DNA from: Verrucomicrobiales bacterium
GTDB lineage: Bacteria > Verrucomicrobiota > Verrucomicrobiia > Verrucomicrobiales > DEV007
DNA: 64,000 nucleotides
Direction of reading: 5' to 3'
NCBI GenBank assembly: GCA_029212615.1
Contig: JARGPJ010000010.1
Coordinates: 1-64,000 of the forward strand
This document shows, in pieces, positions 16,630 through 24,973 of this stretch. Both the position numbers and the translations under genes were made by a program. How positions within the stretch are numbered: the stretch's first letter is position 1; every line of letters starts with the position of its first letter. The notes under the pieces are model-generated. The model was not told the origin of the DNA. It saw only the letters and a list, made by a program, of their open reading frames with translations, and ran no database searches.

Positions 16630-16897
16630 GAGAATAGCGGATATAGACAAGACGGCTGAGCGCAACGATTCTTGGTATTCATATTTTACTTCACTTTTTT
16701 AAAAAATAAAGAAATCTAAAGGGAGTGGCCCGGCTAAATTTTATTCTTAAGACGAACGAAGAACGAAATTGATTGGCTTAATCGGAGCTGAACGCTATCA
16801 CTCCGATTCTCTTCCCCGCCGGAAGGAACCGTCACCTCATCAGAAATCCGACTGCGCAAGCGCTTCGGTGAGTCAATTGATGAGAGACCCACTAGTC

Positions 16898-17842
16898 TCA
16901 AGGCTCTTGAGATTTGGCCGCCTCGGCTTCAATACGAAGTTTCTCGACACGCAGCTCATCCAATTGACGCTGCGCCTCTTGAGCATAGCCTGAATCACCA
17001 TCGACCTCGACCACTTGAAGCAGGCTTTCAACCCGCCCCCGCAGTAAATCCATACGTTCCTGAACTCTCGACTTGTTCAGCAGGGCTTTCTGCAGCATTC
17101 CCCCGCTGAGTTGCTTTTCCTCGATATAGGCATCCGTAAGCTCAATCATTCTGTCCCACTTTCCTTCTTTGCTGAGGAGTTGCATCGCCTTGCTGTATTT
17201 CACATCATCGATCAACCCGGCAAACTCCCCTTTCCTGCCTAAAACATCATCCGGGTCTGCCTCGATCACTTTTCTCATTTCCTCTCCGTAATAGCGAGCC
17301 GCCATGTTCCCCGGGAGCTCAGGAATCCCTTCAGTCAGTAGTTTCGCCTTCTCGATCCCTTCGAGAGACTCCGCCGCTTCGCGCTTCGCTTTCATTTCCA
17401 TGCCGTTCCCGTGCATTGCGATAATCTGCTCCGCATAGAGCTCTGGAGTCACCGGCTGAAATCCGTTCAGCCCGTATGGTTTTCCGTCGGCTTCAGTCAA
17501 AACAACGGCGGGAAATCCCTGAACTCGATAGGCATCCCGCAAAAGCTGGTACTGAGTGGCGATCTCTTCAGGAAGTCGATTACTCTCCGGAAAATTTAAC
17601 CGAACGAGCACAAATTGCTCAGAAGCCTCCTGCAGAAAAGCATCCTGATTCATGATGGTTTCGTCGAAGACCCGGCACATTGAAATCCAGTCGCCAGTGA
17701 ACAGAAGAAGGATGGACTTGTTCTGCTCCCTCGCCACTTTTACCGCCGCATTATAATCAGTAGTCCAGGCTGCTTTTTCCAGGGCGGACAAGGACATCGT
17801 TGAGAGAACGAGCGAAAACAGGAAGAGATGGAAAGGTTTCAT
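16898..17842 (-). CDS. exported thioredoxin-like protein with degenerate active site
   Basis: This 314-aa protein has a signal peptide (MKPFHLFLFSLVLSTMSLSA). A thioredoxin fold follows, with SILLLFTGDWISMCRVF, VLVRLNFPE and VQGFPAVVLTEADGK, the cis-Pro strand. The usual WCxxC is WISMC, so only the second cysteine remains; disulfide exchange by the normal mechanism looks impossible. The C-terminal half (about 150-314) is helical, Glu/Lys-rich and TPR-like. It may be a chaperone or a structural Trx-fold protein. ATG 17842 places the signal peptide first; the longer frame to 17932 would add residues before it. A 232-nt AT-rich gap with no clear feature separates it from the LysM gene. Confidence 0.78.
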   Translation of the reverse strand: MKPFHLFLFSLVLSTMSLSALEKAAWTTDYNAAVKVAREQNKSILLLFTGDWISMCRVFDETIMNQDAFLQEASEQFVLVRLNFPESNRLPEEIATQYQLLRDAYRVQGFPAVVLTEADGKPYGLNGFQPVTPELYAEQIIAMHGNGMEMKAKREAAESLEGIEKAKLLTEGIPELPGNMAARYYGEEMRKVIEADPDDVLGRKGEFAGLIDDVKYSKAMQLLSKEGKWDRMIELTDAYIEEKQLSGGMLQKALLNKSRVQERMDLLRGRVESLLQVVEVDGDSGYAQEAQRQLDELRVEKLRIEAEAAKSQEP

Positions 17843-18035
17843 CAGGAAGGGGATTAAAGCGAAGAGGTCTACCATAAGCTTTGTCGCCAACATCCGGCAA
17901 GGCGACATAAAATCGAAAAAACGTCGCCGCACTATTCAATCAAACACCCAATTCCAGCGCAAACGAGCCATCGGGCGGGCTGGATATAGTTTTGACGGCA
18001 ACTCCGCCCCCCTCTATCCTCGCCGCCTACCCGAT

Positions 18036-19682
18036 ATGAAGCTTTCCTCCTTCCTGTTCCTTCTCATCGCGATTCTCTCCCCCGCCGCTCTCGCTCAAGA
18101 CGACAAAGTCCTCGAATTGGGAAAATTAACCTTCCAGTCCTGCGTCGCCTGTCACGGTCCCGATGGAAAAGGAGTCAAGGCCGGTGATTTGCAAATGGCA
18201 CCAACGCTCCACGGATCCGCTTTCGTCAACAGTGGCAATTCAAACCTTCTCACAGGAATCATCCTCAAGGGCATCCTCAAAGAAGACAATCAATACGTCC
18301 AGGCCATGCTATCTCTCGAAGCGGCTCTGAATGATGAACAAATCGCTGCTCTCATCGCCTACACCACGAAAGAATTCGGCGAAAAACGGCAGTCACCCAC
18401 CGCCAACGAGGTGGCGAAATGGCGTAAAGAATTCGCAAGCCGAAAGAGCCCGTGGAAACGCTCAGACCTCGAAGAGATGATTGCCGCCAGGAACGAGCCG
18501 CGCCTTCTCAGTGACCTGAGCTATTCGGTTTACGAAGGAAAATGGGAAGAGCTCCCCGACTTTTCCCAACTCACTCCCGTCAAAACAGGAAAGCTCGAAG
18601 ACGGCCTCATTACCCTCGATCCCGCCAAGGGCATGAAGAAGGGCTTCGGCATGGTCTTTGAGGGGACGCTCACGCTCGAAAAAGCCGGCAAATTCATCTT
18701 CTCCATCACTTCGGATGACGGATCCGCGATCGCCCTGAACGGGGAGACCCTTATCGGAAATGACGGAATTCACCCTGTCAAAACTGCCAAAATGCCCTAC
18801 GAGATGGAAGCAGGGACGCACACTTACAAACTCCTCTATTTCGACAGGGCGGGGAAACGCTTCCTCTCCGCAGCGATTCGGAAGGGCAAAGAGAACATTT
18901 GGCTTTCGACGATGCGGAACGAGGGACAACAGAAAGAGAACGAAGGCTACGACCCGATTCCCCTCACCGCGCATCAACCGGGTGAAGCGATCGTTCATCG
19001 TGCCTTTCTGCCTGACGCCAATCCCCGGGCGATTGCGGTGGGCTATCCGGAAGCCGTGAACCTCGTCTGGGATGCGGACACGTTGAATCTCGCCTACGTC
19101 TACCGGGGCGACTTCATGGATGCCGCCTCTCACTGGAACGGCCGCGGATCGGGCAGTACCCCGCTGGGACAGGATAGAGTAATAACCGCACAGGGCCTCC
19201 CCCTCCAGATTCTCGAGAGCCTCGACGAACCCTGGCAACCGACGTCTCAGGCGACGACCAAATACGAACGCGATACTGAAAACCCTGAAGAAACGATCAC
19301 CTTCAACATCAAACATCCGGATTATCAGTTCCGGGGCTACCGCCTCGACGAAAAACGTTACCCGACGTTCAACTATCAATACCGAAACCTTACCATCTCC
19401 GACCGGTTTGACCCTTCCGATGTCAATGGTGTTACCGCCCTCGTGAGAACCCTCACGATCGAAGGCGATGCGGAAGACAACCTCTATCTCCGGCTTGCCG
19501 ACACCGGTTCCCAACAATCAGACAACGACTGGCTCGATATCGGTGAGAATCTCGCGCTGAAAATCGAAGGTTCTGAACCTGTTCATCGTCAAATCGAAGG
19601 AAAAAAGGAAACCCTCGTCGAAGTCACCGGCGATTCCACCGTCACCGTGACATACCGTTGGAACACCCCGCTCAAACCCTGA
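18036..19682 (+). CDS. secreted cytochrome c with PA14-like domain
   Basis: The 548-aa protein has a signal peptide cleaved after ALA (residue 20). A class I cytochrome c domain follows with haem site CVACH (C36, C39, H40) and a Met-containing region before residue 110. Residues about 190-285 form a PA14-like beta domain (FSITSDDGSAIALNGETLIGNDG, then HTYKLLYFDRAGKRFLSAAIRK), a probable carbohydrate-binding module. The rest is an uncharacterised beta-rich region. PVC bacteria use such haem/PA14 proteins with sugar dehydrogenase-like propellers, and one follows 54 nt downstream. This suggests periplasmic carbohydrate oxidation or binding linked to electron transfer. Confidence 0.85.
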   Translation: MKLSSFLFLLIAILSPAALAQDDKVLELGKLTFQSCVACHGPDGKGVKAGDLQMAPTLHGSAFVNSGNSNLLTGIILKGILKEDNQYVQAMLSLEAALNDEQIAALIAYTTKEFGEKRQSPTANEVAKWRKEFASRKSPWKRSDLEEMIAARNEPRLLSDLSYSVYEGKWEELPDFSQLTPVKTGKLEDGLITLDPAKGMKKGFGMVFEGTLTLEKAGKFIFSITSDDGSAIALNGETLIGNDGIHPVKTAKMPYEMEAGTHTYKLLYFDRAGKRFLSAAIRKGKENIWLSTMRNEGQQKENEGYDPIPLTAHQPGEAIVHRAFLPDANPRAIAVGYPEAVNLVWDADTLNLAYVYRGDFMDAASHWNGRGSGSTPLGQDRVITAQGLPLQILESLDEPWQPTSQATTKYERDTENPEETITFNIKHPDYQFRGYRLDEKRYPTFNYQYRNLTISDRFDPSDVNGVTALVRTLTIEGDAEDNLYLRLADTGSQQSDNDWLDIGENLALKIEGSEPVHRQIEGKKETLVEVTGDSTVTVTYRWNTPLKP

Positions 19683-19736
19683 GGAAATCGCGAAGACTCA
19701 ACCCTCTTCACTCACCTACCCCACCCTGTCAGGTCC

Positions 19737-21221
19737 ATGACTCAACCCTCTTCACTCCTCTGCTCAACCCTCTTTACCCTCGTCTTTGTCTGCACTCCGG
19801 TGCTCTCCGCAGAACCGACACAGGCTGACTACTACAAGATCACTTCCATCCCCGCTCCTGACGGAGTCGTGATCGAAGGAGGTTCGATCGAAATTCTCCC
19901 GGAGGGGAAAATCGCGGTCTGCACCCGTCGCGGCCAGATCTGGACGCTGGAGAATGGCGGCAGCTATCCTGACAATGACGCGAAATGGAACCTGTTCGCA
20001 GAATACCTGCACGAACCTCTCGGCCTCGCCTGGAAAGAAGGGTGGCTCTACGCCGTGCAACGTCCCGAAGTCACCCGGATGAAAGACGAAGACGGGGACG
20101 GCCGTGCTGACATCTTCGAAACGGTGAGTGATGCCTGGGGCATCAACGGTAACTACCACGAATACACGTTCGGCTCAAGATTCGACAAAGAGGGCTTTAT
20201 TTGGGCCCCTCTTTGTTTAACCGGCTCTTTCACCGCCAACTCACTCTACCGGGGCTGGGTCCTTCGTATCAACGAAGATGGCAGGATGATCCCGACGGCC
20301 AGTGGTGTCCGCTCACCCGGCGGGATCGGTTTCAATGCCGATGGCGATGTCTTCTACACTGACAATCAGGGAGCCTGGAACGGATCGAGTTCCTTGAAGT
20401 GGGTCAAACCCGGTTCCTTTCAGGGAAATCCGAACGGCAATATCTGGTATGACTTTACCGACGGGGCGATAGGCAAACGCCCGATCGACCCTCCTTACAC
20501 AAAAGAGGGAAGCCGCACTGTGATCGAGCGGGAAAACATTCCTGAGCTCGTTCCACCGGCAGTCATTTTCCCACACCAGAAAGTAGGCAACTCCCCTACT
20601 GGAATCGAAGCGGACATGACAAATGGAAAATTCGGACCCTTCGCTGGTCAGGTTTTTGTGGGAGAACAAACGCACTCGAAGGTGCATCGTATTTTCCTTG
20701 AAAAAGTAAATGGTCTCTACCAGGGAGCAATGTTCCCTTTCCTGGAAGGCTTCCAGTCCGGAAATATCGGGCTGAGACTCTCAGAAGACGGAAAACTGTT
20801 CACCAGTGGATCGAACCGCGGGTGGGGAGCCCGCGGCGGAAAATCCTTTGCCTTCGAGCGCGTCGACTGGACCGGGGAAACCCCCTTCGAAATACACGAA
20901 ATGCGTGCGCTTTCAGACGGGTTCGAACTCACCTTCACGAAACCAATCGATCCGGCTACAGCAGTTGATACTTCCTTCAAGATAAAGGCCTACACTTACA
21001 TCTACCAGAAGGCCTACGGCAGTCCTGAAGTCGATCCTGTCACTCCGACGGTGAGTGTCGCTTCCGTGGCAAAAGATGGCCTGAGCCTGAAACTGAAGGT
21101 CACCCCTCTCACGAAAGGTCATGTCCATGAACTTCACGCTGAAGGCCTGACAGACAGAGAATCCAGGAGCCCTCTTCTTCACCGGGAAGCCTATTACACG
21201 CTGAACGAGATTCCTGAGTGA
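19737..21221 (+). CDS. exported beta-propeller protein (sorbosone/glucose dehydrogenase-like)
   Basis: The 494-aa product has a signal peptide ending VLSAEP. A propeller fold follows: GSIEILPEGKIAVCTRRGQIWTLE, EPLGLAWKEGWLYAVQRPEVTRM and an Asp-rich calcium-like loop KDEDGDGRADIFE. GVRSPGGIGFNADGDVFYTDNQG and a final SGSNRGWGARGG complete the pattern. It is the PVC-type family often annotated as membrane-bound or PQQ-like dehydrogenase, but here without an attached cytochrome domain. The upstream gene supplies a cytochrome c, so the two may form an oxidoreductase pair. The substrate is unknown. Residues about 390-480 form an additional Ig-like end. Confidence 0.78.
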   Translation: MTQPSSLLCSTLFTLVFVCTPVLSAEPTQADYYKITSIPAPDGVVIEGGSIEILPEGKIAVCTRRGQIWTLENGGSYPDNDAKWNLFAEYLHEPLGLAWKEGWLYAVQRPEVTRMKDEDGDGRADIFETVSDAWGINGNYHEYTFGSRFDKEGFIWAPLCLTGSFTANSLYRGWVLRINEDGRMIPTASGVRSPGGIGFNADGDVFYTDNQGAWNGSSSLKWVKPGSFQGNPNGNIWYDFTDGAIGKRPIDPPYTKEGSRTVIERENIPELVPPAVIFPHQKVGNSPTGIEADMTNGKFGPFAGQVFVGEQTHSKVHRIFLEKVNGLYQGAMFPFLEGFQSGNIGLRLSEDGKLFTSGSNRGWGARGGKSFAFERVDWTGETPFEIHEMRALSDGFELTFTKPIDPATAVDTSFKIKAYTYIYQKAYGSPEVDPVTPTVSVASVAKDGLSLKLKVTPLTKGHVHELHAEGLTDRESRSPLLHREAYYTLNEIPE

Positions 21222-21361
21222 TGGCCGATTGATTTTACTTCTGCCTGCGAATTGACGCTTCCCTGTCGGGTCTTGTCGCCTCCTTGCGATGACCACATTC
21301 AGCCAACAAATGAGCACAAGCGAAAGCGAGCGCCGGACCATGACTTGTCGCAGACTCCGGG

Positions 21362-22156
21362 ATGCCAGCGACTGTCACTCCTCTTTCCGCGCCAGAACGA
21401 CTCAACGCACCTGAGCCTCCCCGGGCTGCTACTCCGGGGGATTCGGTTGCGATCGAAGTGGATCAATTCCTTCACTCCCTCCCTCTCTTCGGCTCAGGCA
21501 ATCTGATTCTGCGCGGCGGGGGACTCTCCATTTTTCACCCCTGTCGATTCGGGCGCCCAAGACAGACTCTCGACGGGTATCTGGAAGACCTCGAAAGCGG
21601 CCTTCAGCTTCGCCCCCGTTCTCTCACCGCGATTTGGTTGATTCAACCTCCGGAGAGCCCACCTCGTTTCGAGGTGAAAATGAAAGACTCAGGAGTGTCA
21701 TTTGCATTCTATCCCGACCTCAAAGAAGCCGGCTCCGTCGCTGAAATAGAACGCATTGCCCGCAGAGCCCATCAAATCAAAAGGATTCAATCCCACGAGC
21801 CTCCTCCAACCCATGCTGTCTGGCTGGACCAGCAACTCACCGGCAAACCGGAAGCGTGGAACAATAATATTCTACTTCAGAGAACGAACGATTCCTATGC
21901 GGCCTCAGTCGTTCTGCGCTCGAACGGACTCATCTTCCAATGCAGTTTCGCCGTGACCCTCATCGACGTTGTCGAGAATGTTTTCCGGCTCGCTTCTTCC
22001 GGGGCGAAAACCGTACTTCACTTCTCACCGGCAAACCTTGTTTCAAGAATCATGCCGAAAGAATGCGGCGGCGGGCTACACCTTTCAACCAGTGCCTCAG
22101 GAATCGCAGGGCAGTTACCTCTCCTTCAACAATGGATCGATCAATCGTCTAAGTGA
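21362..22156 (+). CDS. uncharacterised protein of the haem/iron locus
   Basis: I do not recognise this 264-aa protein with certainty. It has no signal peptide or membrane span. The middle (FAFYPDLKEAGSVAEIERIARRAHQIKRI) and the last 100 residues (alternating strands, then FRLASSGAKTVLHFSPANL) suggest an alpha/beta fold. It overlaps the next gene by 4 nt. The pair sits next to a PchR-like regulator and a haem-type TonB receptor, and two short homologous-length proteins would fit a split HmuS/ChuX-type haem-handling protein. This is context-based inference. Start chosen as the first ATG after the intergenic gap. Confidence 0.6.
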   Translation: MPATVTPLSAPERLNAPEPPRAATPGDSVAIEVDQFLHSLPLFGSGNLILRGGGLSIFHPCRFGRPRQTLDGYLEDLESGLQLRPRSLTAIWLIQPPESPPRFEVKMKDSGVSFAFYPDLKEAGSVAEIERIARRAHQIKRIQSHEPPPTHAVWLDQQLTGKPEAWNNNILLQRTNDSYAASVVLRSNGLIFQCSFAVTLIDVVENVFRLASSGAKTVLHFSPANLVSRIMPKECGGGLHLSTSASGIAGQLPLLQQWIDQSSK

Positions 22157-22995
22157 TGCATTCAAACTCATCCCCCACCCGCCCCGTACATACCCTCGAT
22201 GAACTTCATGCTTCATGGCATGACATCATTTCTTCGTTCCCTCACCTTGTCGCGGAGGTGGAAAATCATGCTGCCCGGGCCGTTAAGCTGGTTTCACAAA
22301 TCGAGTGCTCCCCCGGCTCAAACAGCCTCATGGATTTGGATGGCAGCTTCTATGTGGATCTTTCCCCGATGACCTCTGCTTACGCGATCGAACAAAACGA
22401 GTCTGAGCTCCCTGACTCACGTCTTGAATTCGACTATCCGGACTACCCGGCTCTGGTGCGCCTCTGGGATCTCGCCGGAAAAGATGACAAGCGCCTTTCC
22501 TCCCTCATGGCATCTCTCTTTTCTGTCGGAGAAGGTGATCTGGGTTCCTTGAAAGACAAAAGAGAGCGTGAATCACCCTGCCGCGCCCAATGCCCCTGTT
22601 GCCGCGATAGCGGTGAAGAGCGCGCACGCTACGCATCCATGCACCCTCTCTTTGATATTCTCATGCTCGCTGTTCAAAAGAAACTGACGCTTCAAGTACG
22701 CATCCTTTCCCCCTTCGCAGAACTGGCGATCCCTCTCCTGCCCTACCAGGTAGAGGCTGAAAACGGAATGCTCTGCGCCGTCGACAAAGACTCTTCGTCG
22801 GCCTTCTATCTGGATGTTCGCTGGCTTCACGCGATGAGAATTAAGCAGGTCGAGCTGGATGGAACCAACTATGCACTTCTCATCGGGTATGACTCGTTTG
22901 GCAGCGAAATTTTTCACCTCGCCTCACCCGATCCTGCAGATGTTCATGTGTGGACAAATTCCTGCGAATGGTCGCGCCAGTTTTTCAGCAAATAG
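22153..22995 (+). CDS. uncharacterised cytosolic protein with a Cys cluster
   Basis: The 280-aa protein has no export signal. Near residues 140-152 it carries CRAQCPCC, four cysteines in eight residues, which could bind iron-sulfur, zinc or haem. The C-terminal half (QVRILSPFAELAIPLLPYQVEA, then YALLIGYDSFGSEIFHLASPDPAD) resembles in rhythm the strand-rich halves of haem-degrading HmuS/ChuX proteins, but I cannot confirm homology by eye. Its ATG overlaps the upstream stop by 4 nt (ATGA). It converges with the AraC regulator, with stops 12 nt apart. A cytosolic step in haem or iron use is the working guess. Confidence 0.6.
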   Translation: MMHSNSSPTRPVHTLDELHASWHDIISSFPHLVAEVENHAARAVKLVSQIECSPGSNSLMDLDGSFYVDLSPMTSAYAIEQNESELPDSRLEFDYPDYPALVRLWDLAGKDDKRLSSLMASLFSVGEGDLGSLKDKRERESPCRAQCPCCRDSGEERARYASMHPLFDILMLAVQKKLTLQVRILSPFAELAIPLLPYQVEAENGMLCAVDKDSSSAFYLDVRWLHAMRIKQVELDGTNYALLIGYDSFGSEIFHLASPDPADVHVWTNSCEWSRQFFSK

Positions 22996-23007
22996 CAGCA
23001 CGGTTTC

Positions 23008-23805
23008 TCAAGCAGCATCGAATCGCGACGGGAGGCAGCCTTTCTCGGCCTGAAAAGCCTTACTAAAATGGCTCAAGCTCTGATAGCCGACTTCAATTGC
23101 CACTTCACTCACTGAGTAGCGCCCCGTCACCAGCATATCAGCTGCTTTCTCAATACGACATTTTCTGAAGAACTGACTCAAGGTGAATCCGGTAGTCGAT
23201 GAAAAAATCCGACTGAGATAAGAAGGGCTGCACCCAACCGCCTCCGCCGTCGCCGCCAGATCGAGCGGCTCGTCGAGGTGTAGCCTCAGATACTCAATGC
23301 TACGGGAAACACGGTCAGCATTCAGCCTGCGCTGGCGGCTACAGAAGAACTCGCGGCTGTCCTCTCCCGGCAGAAACCCGACGTGAGCAATCAGTTCTTT
23401 CGTTTTCGCCTCCAGAAAGAACGACTGAGCGGCGCCAGCCAGTGGAGGAGAGACAAAATCGTTGTACAGTTTTGAGGAAATGTCATGGGGAAGAGTGGGT
23501 GCAAAAATCGCCCCACAGCCCTCCGTTTCCATCAACTCTCTCAATTGCGTGTCCAGCCCCGGCCGAAAGGATTCAAGTAGACTCGTGAGCAGTTCACGAG
23601 AGAAAACGACAAGGACTCCTTCATGCCCTTTTGGAGATAGAACTTCTCGAACAAAACCACCCGATAAACCCGGCCCTGACCTGGTCAGCAGAATCCCTAC
23701 TTGATCGTTTTTAAGGGAAAGCCCGCATTCTGCGGAAAGGCCCATATGAAAGGCGACCAATTGCCCCCCGACTGGATCACCAAACAGACATTCCGGTGCT
23801 CGCAT
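23008..23805 (-). CDS. AraC-family transcription regulator, PchR-like
   Basis: The 265-aa protein ends in a two-helix-turn-helix AraC DNA-binding domain (about 165-265), with LDLAATAEAVGCSPSYLSRIF and VSEVAIEVGYQSLSHFSKAF as the two recognition units. The region just before it (SFFLEAKTKELIAHV, then a Leu-rich stretch) matches the layout of PchR-type regulators, which respond to ferric siderophore or haem and control iron uptake. The sensor half is N-terminal. Its neighbours (DUF6607, a TonB-dependent receptor, two possible haem proteins) make the receptor operon its likely target. It lies downstream of DUF6607 but behind a strong terminator, so it probably has its own promoter. Confidence 0.88.
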   Translation of the reverse strand: MRAPECLFGDPVGGQLVAFHMGLSAECGLSLKNDQVGILLTRSGPGLSGGFVREVLSPKGHEGVLVVFSRELLTSLLESFRPGLDTQLRELMETEGCGAIFAPTLPHDISSKLYNDFVSPPLAGAAQSFFLEAKTKELIAHVGFLPGEDSREFFCSRQRRLNADRVSRSIEYLRLHLDEPLDLAATAEAVGCSPSYLSRIFSSTTGFTLSQFFRKCRIEKAADMLVTGRYSVSEVAIEVGYQSLSHFSKAFQAEKGCLPSRFDAA

Positions 23806-23841
23806 GAAAGTTTCAGTTGATCGCCAGAAGCTGACTTAAAC

Positions 23842-23873
23842 GAAAAAGTCCCGCCTCATTTGTGAGGCAGGAC
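23842..23873 (-). terminator. Rho-independent terminator after the DUF6607 gene
   Basis: On the minus strand, GTCCTGCCTCA, a CAAA loop and TGAGGCGGGAC form an 11-position stem with one mismatch. A TTTTT run (23843-23847) follows directly. It lies 34 nt after the DUF6607 stop and separates it from the AraC gene. Confidence 0.85.
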
Positions 23874-23906
23874 GTCATCCGGGAGTCATGAAACTGCTCC
23901 AATCTC

Positions 23907-24869
23907 TCAGTTGAGAAATTTTTCAATCACCGAGCTGACATCCCCTTCGCTCGGCGCACTTTCATCGTCCTCGACAAGCGTCTTGGCGATCGCGAACATC
24001 TCACTCATGAGAGATTCCCCTTCGACCTCCTTCGCGATCGAAAATCCACTTTCCTTCGCCTCGATCTCTTCCCAGAAACGGGAAACCGTTCCCCAAAATT
24101 CGTTGGTCTTTTCCCAGTATTCGCGGGCTTTGGTGAAGTCTTCAGCTTCCGTCTTATCGTAGTAGTTCACTCCGTGCTCAACCGCGATGTAAGCGACAGG
24201 TTCGCCCGCTTCATCAATGACCTGCTTCACATTATCCTGTTCGTGAACCCAACCGTGCGGAGTAATCGTGTGGCGATTCACTCCCTGTAGAATCTGGTAG
24301 TCATCACGCTTTGTGTGCTCACGACGGGGAAGAGGGCGAGCGGTGACTCCTGATTGCCAGCGTGAGTAACCGCCGTCATGCTGCCATTTACCGTAGCTTT
24401 CATAGCGGGGACTGTCATCGACCTGAGTGACGAGTTGTGTCCAGGCACCTTCTACTTCCGCAGGGTCCAGATCACGTACTTCCCATTTTTCACGGCCCTG
24501 AAATTCGACAAGGCGGGTGTCTTCCCAGGTCCAAACCTGCTTCCAGTGCTTCACAATTCGCTTACCACTTCCCACCGATAGAATGTGTTGAAGAATGATC
24601 TGCTCCGGAGTGTCCTTGAGGACGAGGACCATCTCCGTTGCTGTTTCCTGATAGGCTTCTTTCAATTTGTAGTCCGGCTGAAGAGCAACCTTCTCCTCAA
24701 AATTGAAGATGATTTCGTACTCACCTGCCATGGCAAGAATTGCCTCCCGGTCCTTTTCCGGAGGGGCCGCCGCGTAAGAGTCTGAAAGAATGCCGAAAGA
24801 TCCGATAGCAACAATTGCAGCCGCCAGGGGGAAAACTCGGGTGAGGGAATTTGAGTAGAACGTCTTCAT
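23907..24869 (-). CDS. DUF6607-family exported protein
   Basis: The 320-aa product begins with a signal peptide (about residues 1-30, ending YAAAPP). Characteristic DUF6607 stretches follow: YEIIFNFEEKVAL, VKHWKQVWTWED, WEVRDLDPAEVEGAWTQLV, YGKWQHDGGYSRWQSG and RHTITPHGWVHEQDN. The family is uncharacterised and is often found beside TonB-dependent haem or iron receptors, as here. ATG 24869 is used because it places the signal peptide at the N-terminus. It is divergent from the receptor across about 100 nt with a Fur-type palindrome, so the two are probably iron-repressed together. A role in periplasmic substrate handling is inference. Confidence 0.85.
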   Translation of the reverse strand: MKTFYSNSLTRVFPLAAAIVAIGSFGILSDSYAAAPPEKDREAILAMAGEYEIIFNFEEKVALQPDYKLKEAYQETATEMVLVLKDTPEQIILQHILSVGSGKRIVKHWKQVWTWEDTRLVEFQGREKWEVRDLDPAEVEGAWTQLVTQVDDSPRYESYGKWQHDGGYSRWQSGVTARPLPRREHTKRDDYQILQGVNRHTITPHGWVHEQDNVKQVIDEAGEPVAYIAVEHGVNYYDKTEAEDFTKAREYWEKTNEFWGTVSRFWEEIEAKESGFSIAKEVEGESLMSEMFAIAKTLVEDDESAPSEGDVSSVIEKFLN

Positions 24870-24942
24870 TTCAGGAAGACTATTATTGCGACTGATTCCC
24901 GATAGCAAGAAATATTGCAGCGAAGAGTAATTTTTCTTGACG

Positions 24943-24959
24943 ATGAGACTCAGTCTCAT
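24943..24959. promoter_or_regulatory. Fur-type operator, perfect 17-bp palindrome
   Basis: ATGAGACTCAGTCTCAT is a perfect inverted repeat around C24951. Its core TGAGACT-C-AGTCTCA keeps the 7-1-7 spacing of Fur boxes and matches the TGATAAT half-site at TGA-A-T. It lies between divergent DUF6607 and the TonB-dependent receptor, 15 nt before the receptor ATG, where binding would block transcription. Confidence 0.75.
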
Positions 24960-24973
24960 TAGGGGTGGGTATC

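Noticed and set aside
18462-19517. Open frame of 351 codons antisense to the cytochrome c/PA14 gene
   Set aside because: The plus-strand protein has signal peptide, haem site and PA14 pattern; antisense frame is a shadow.
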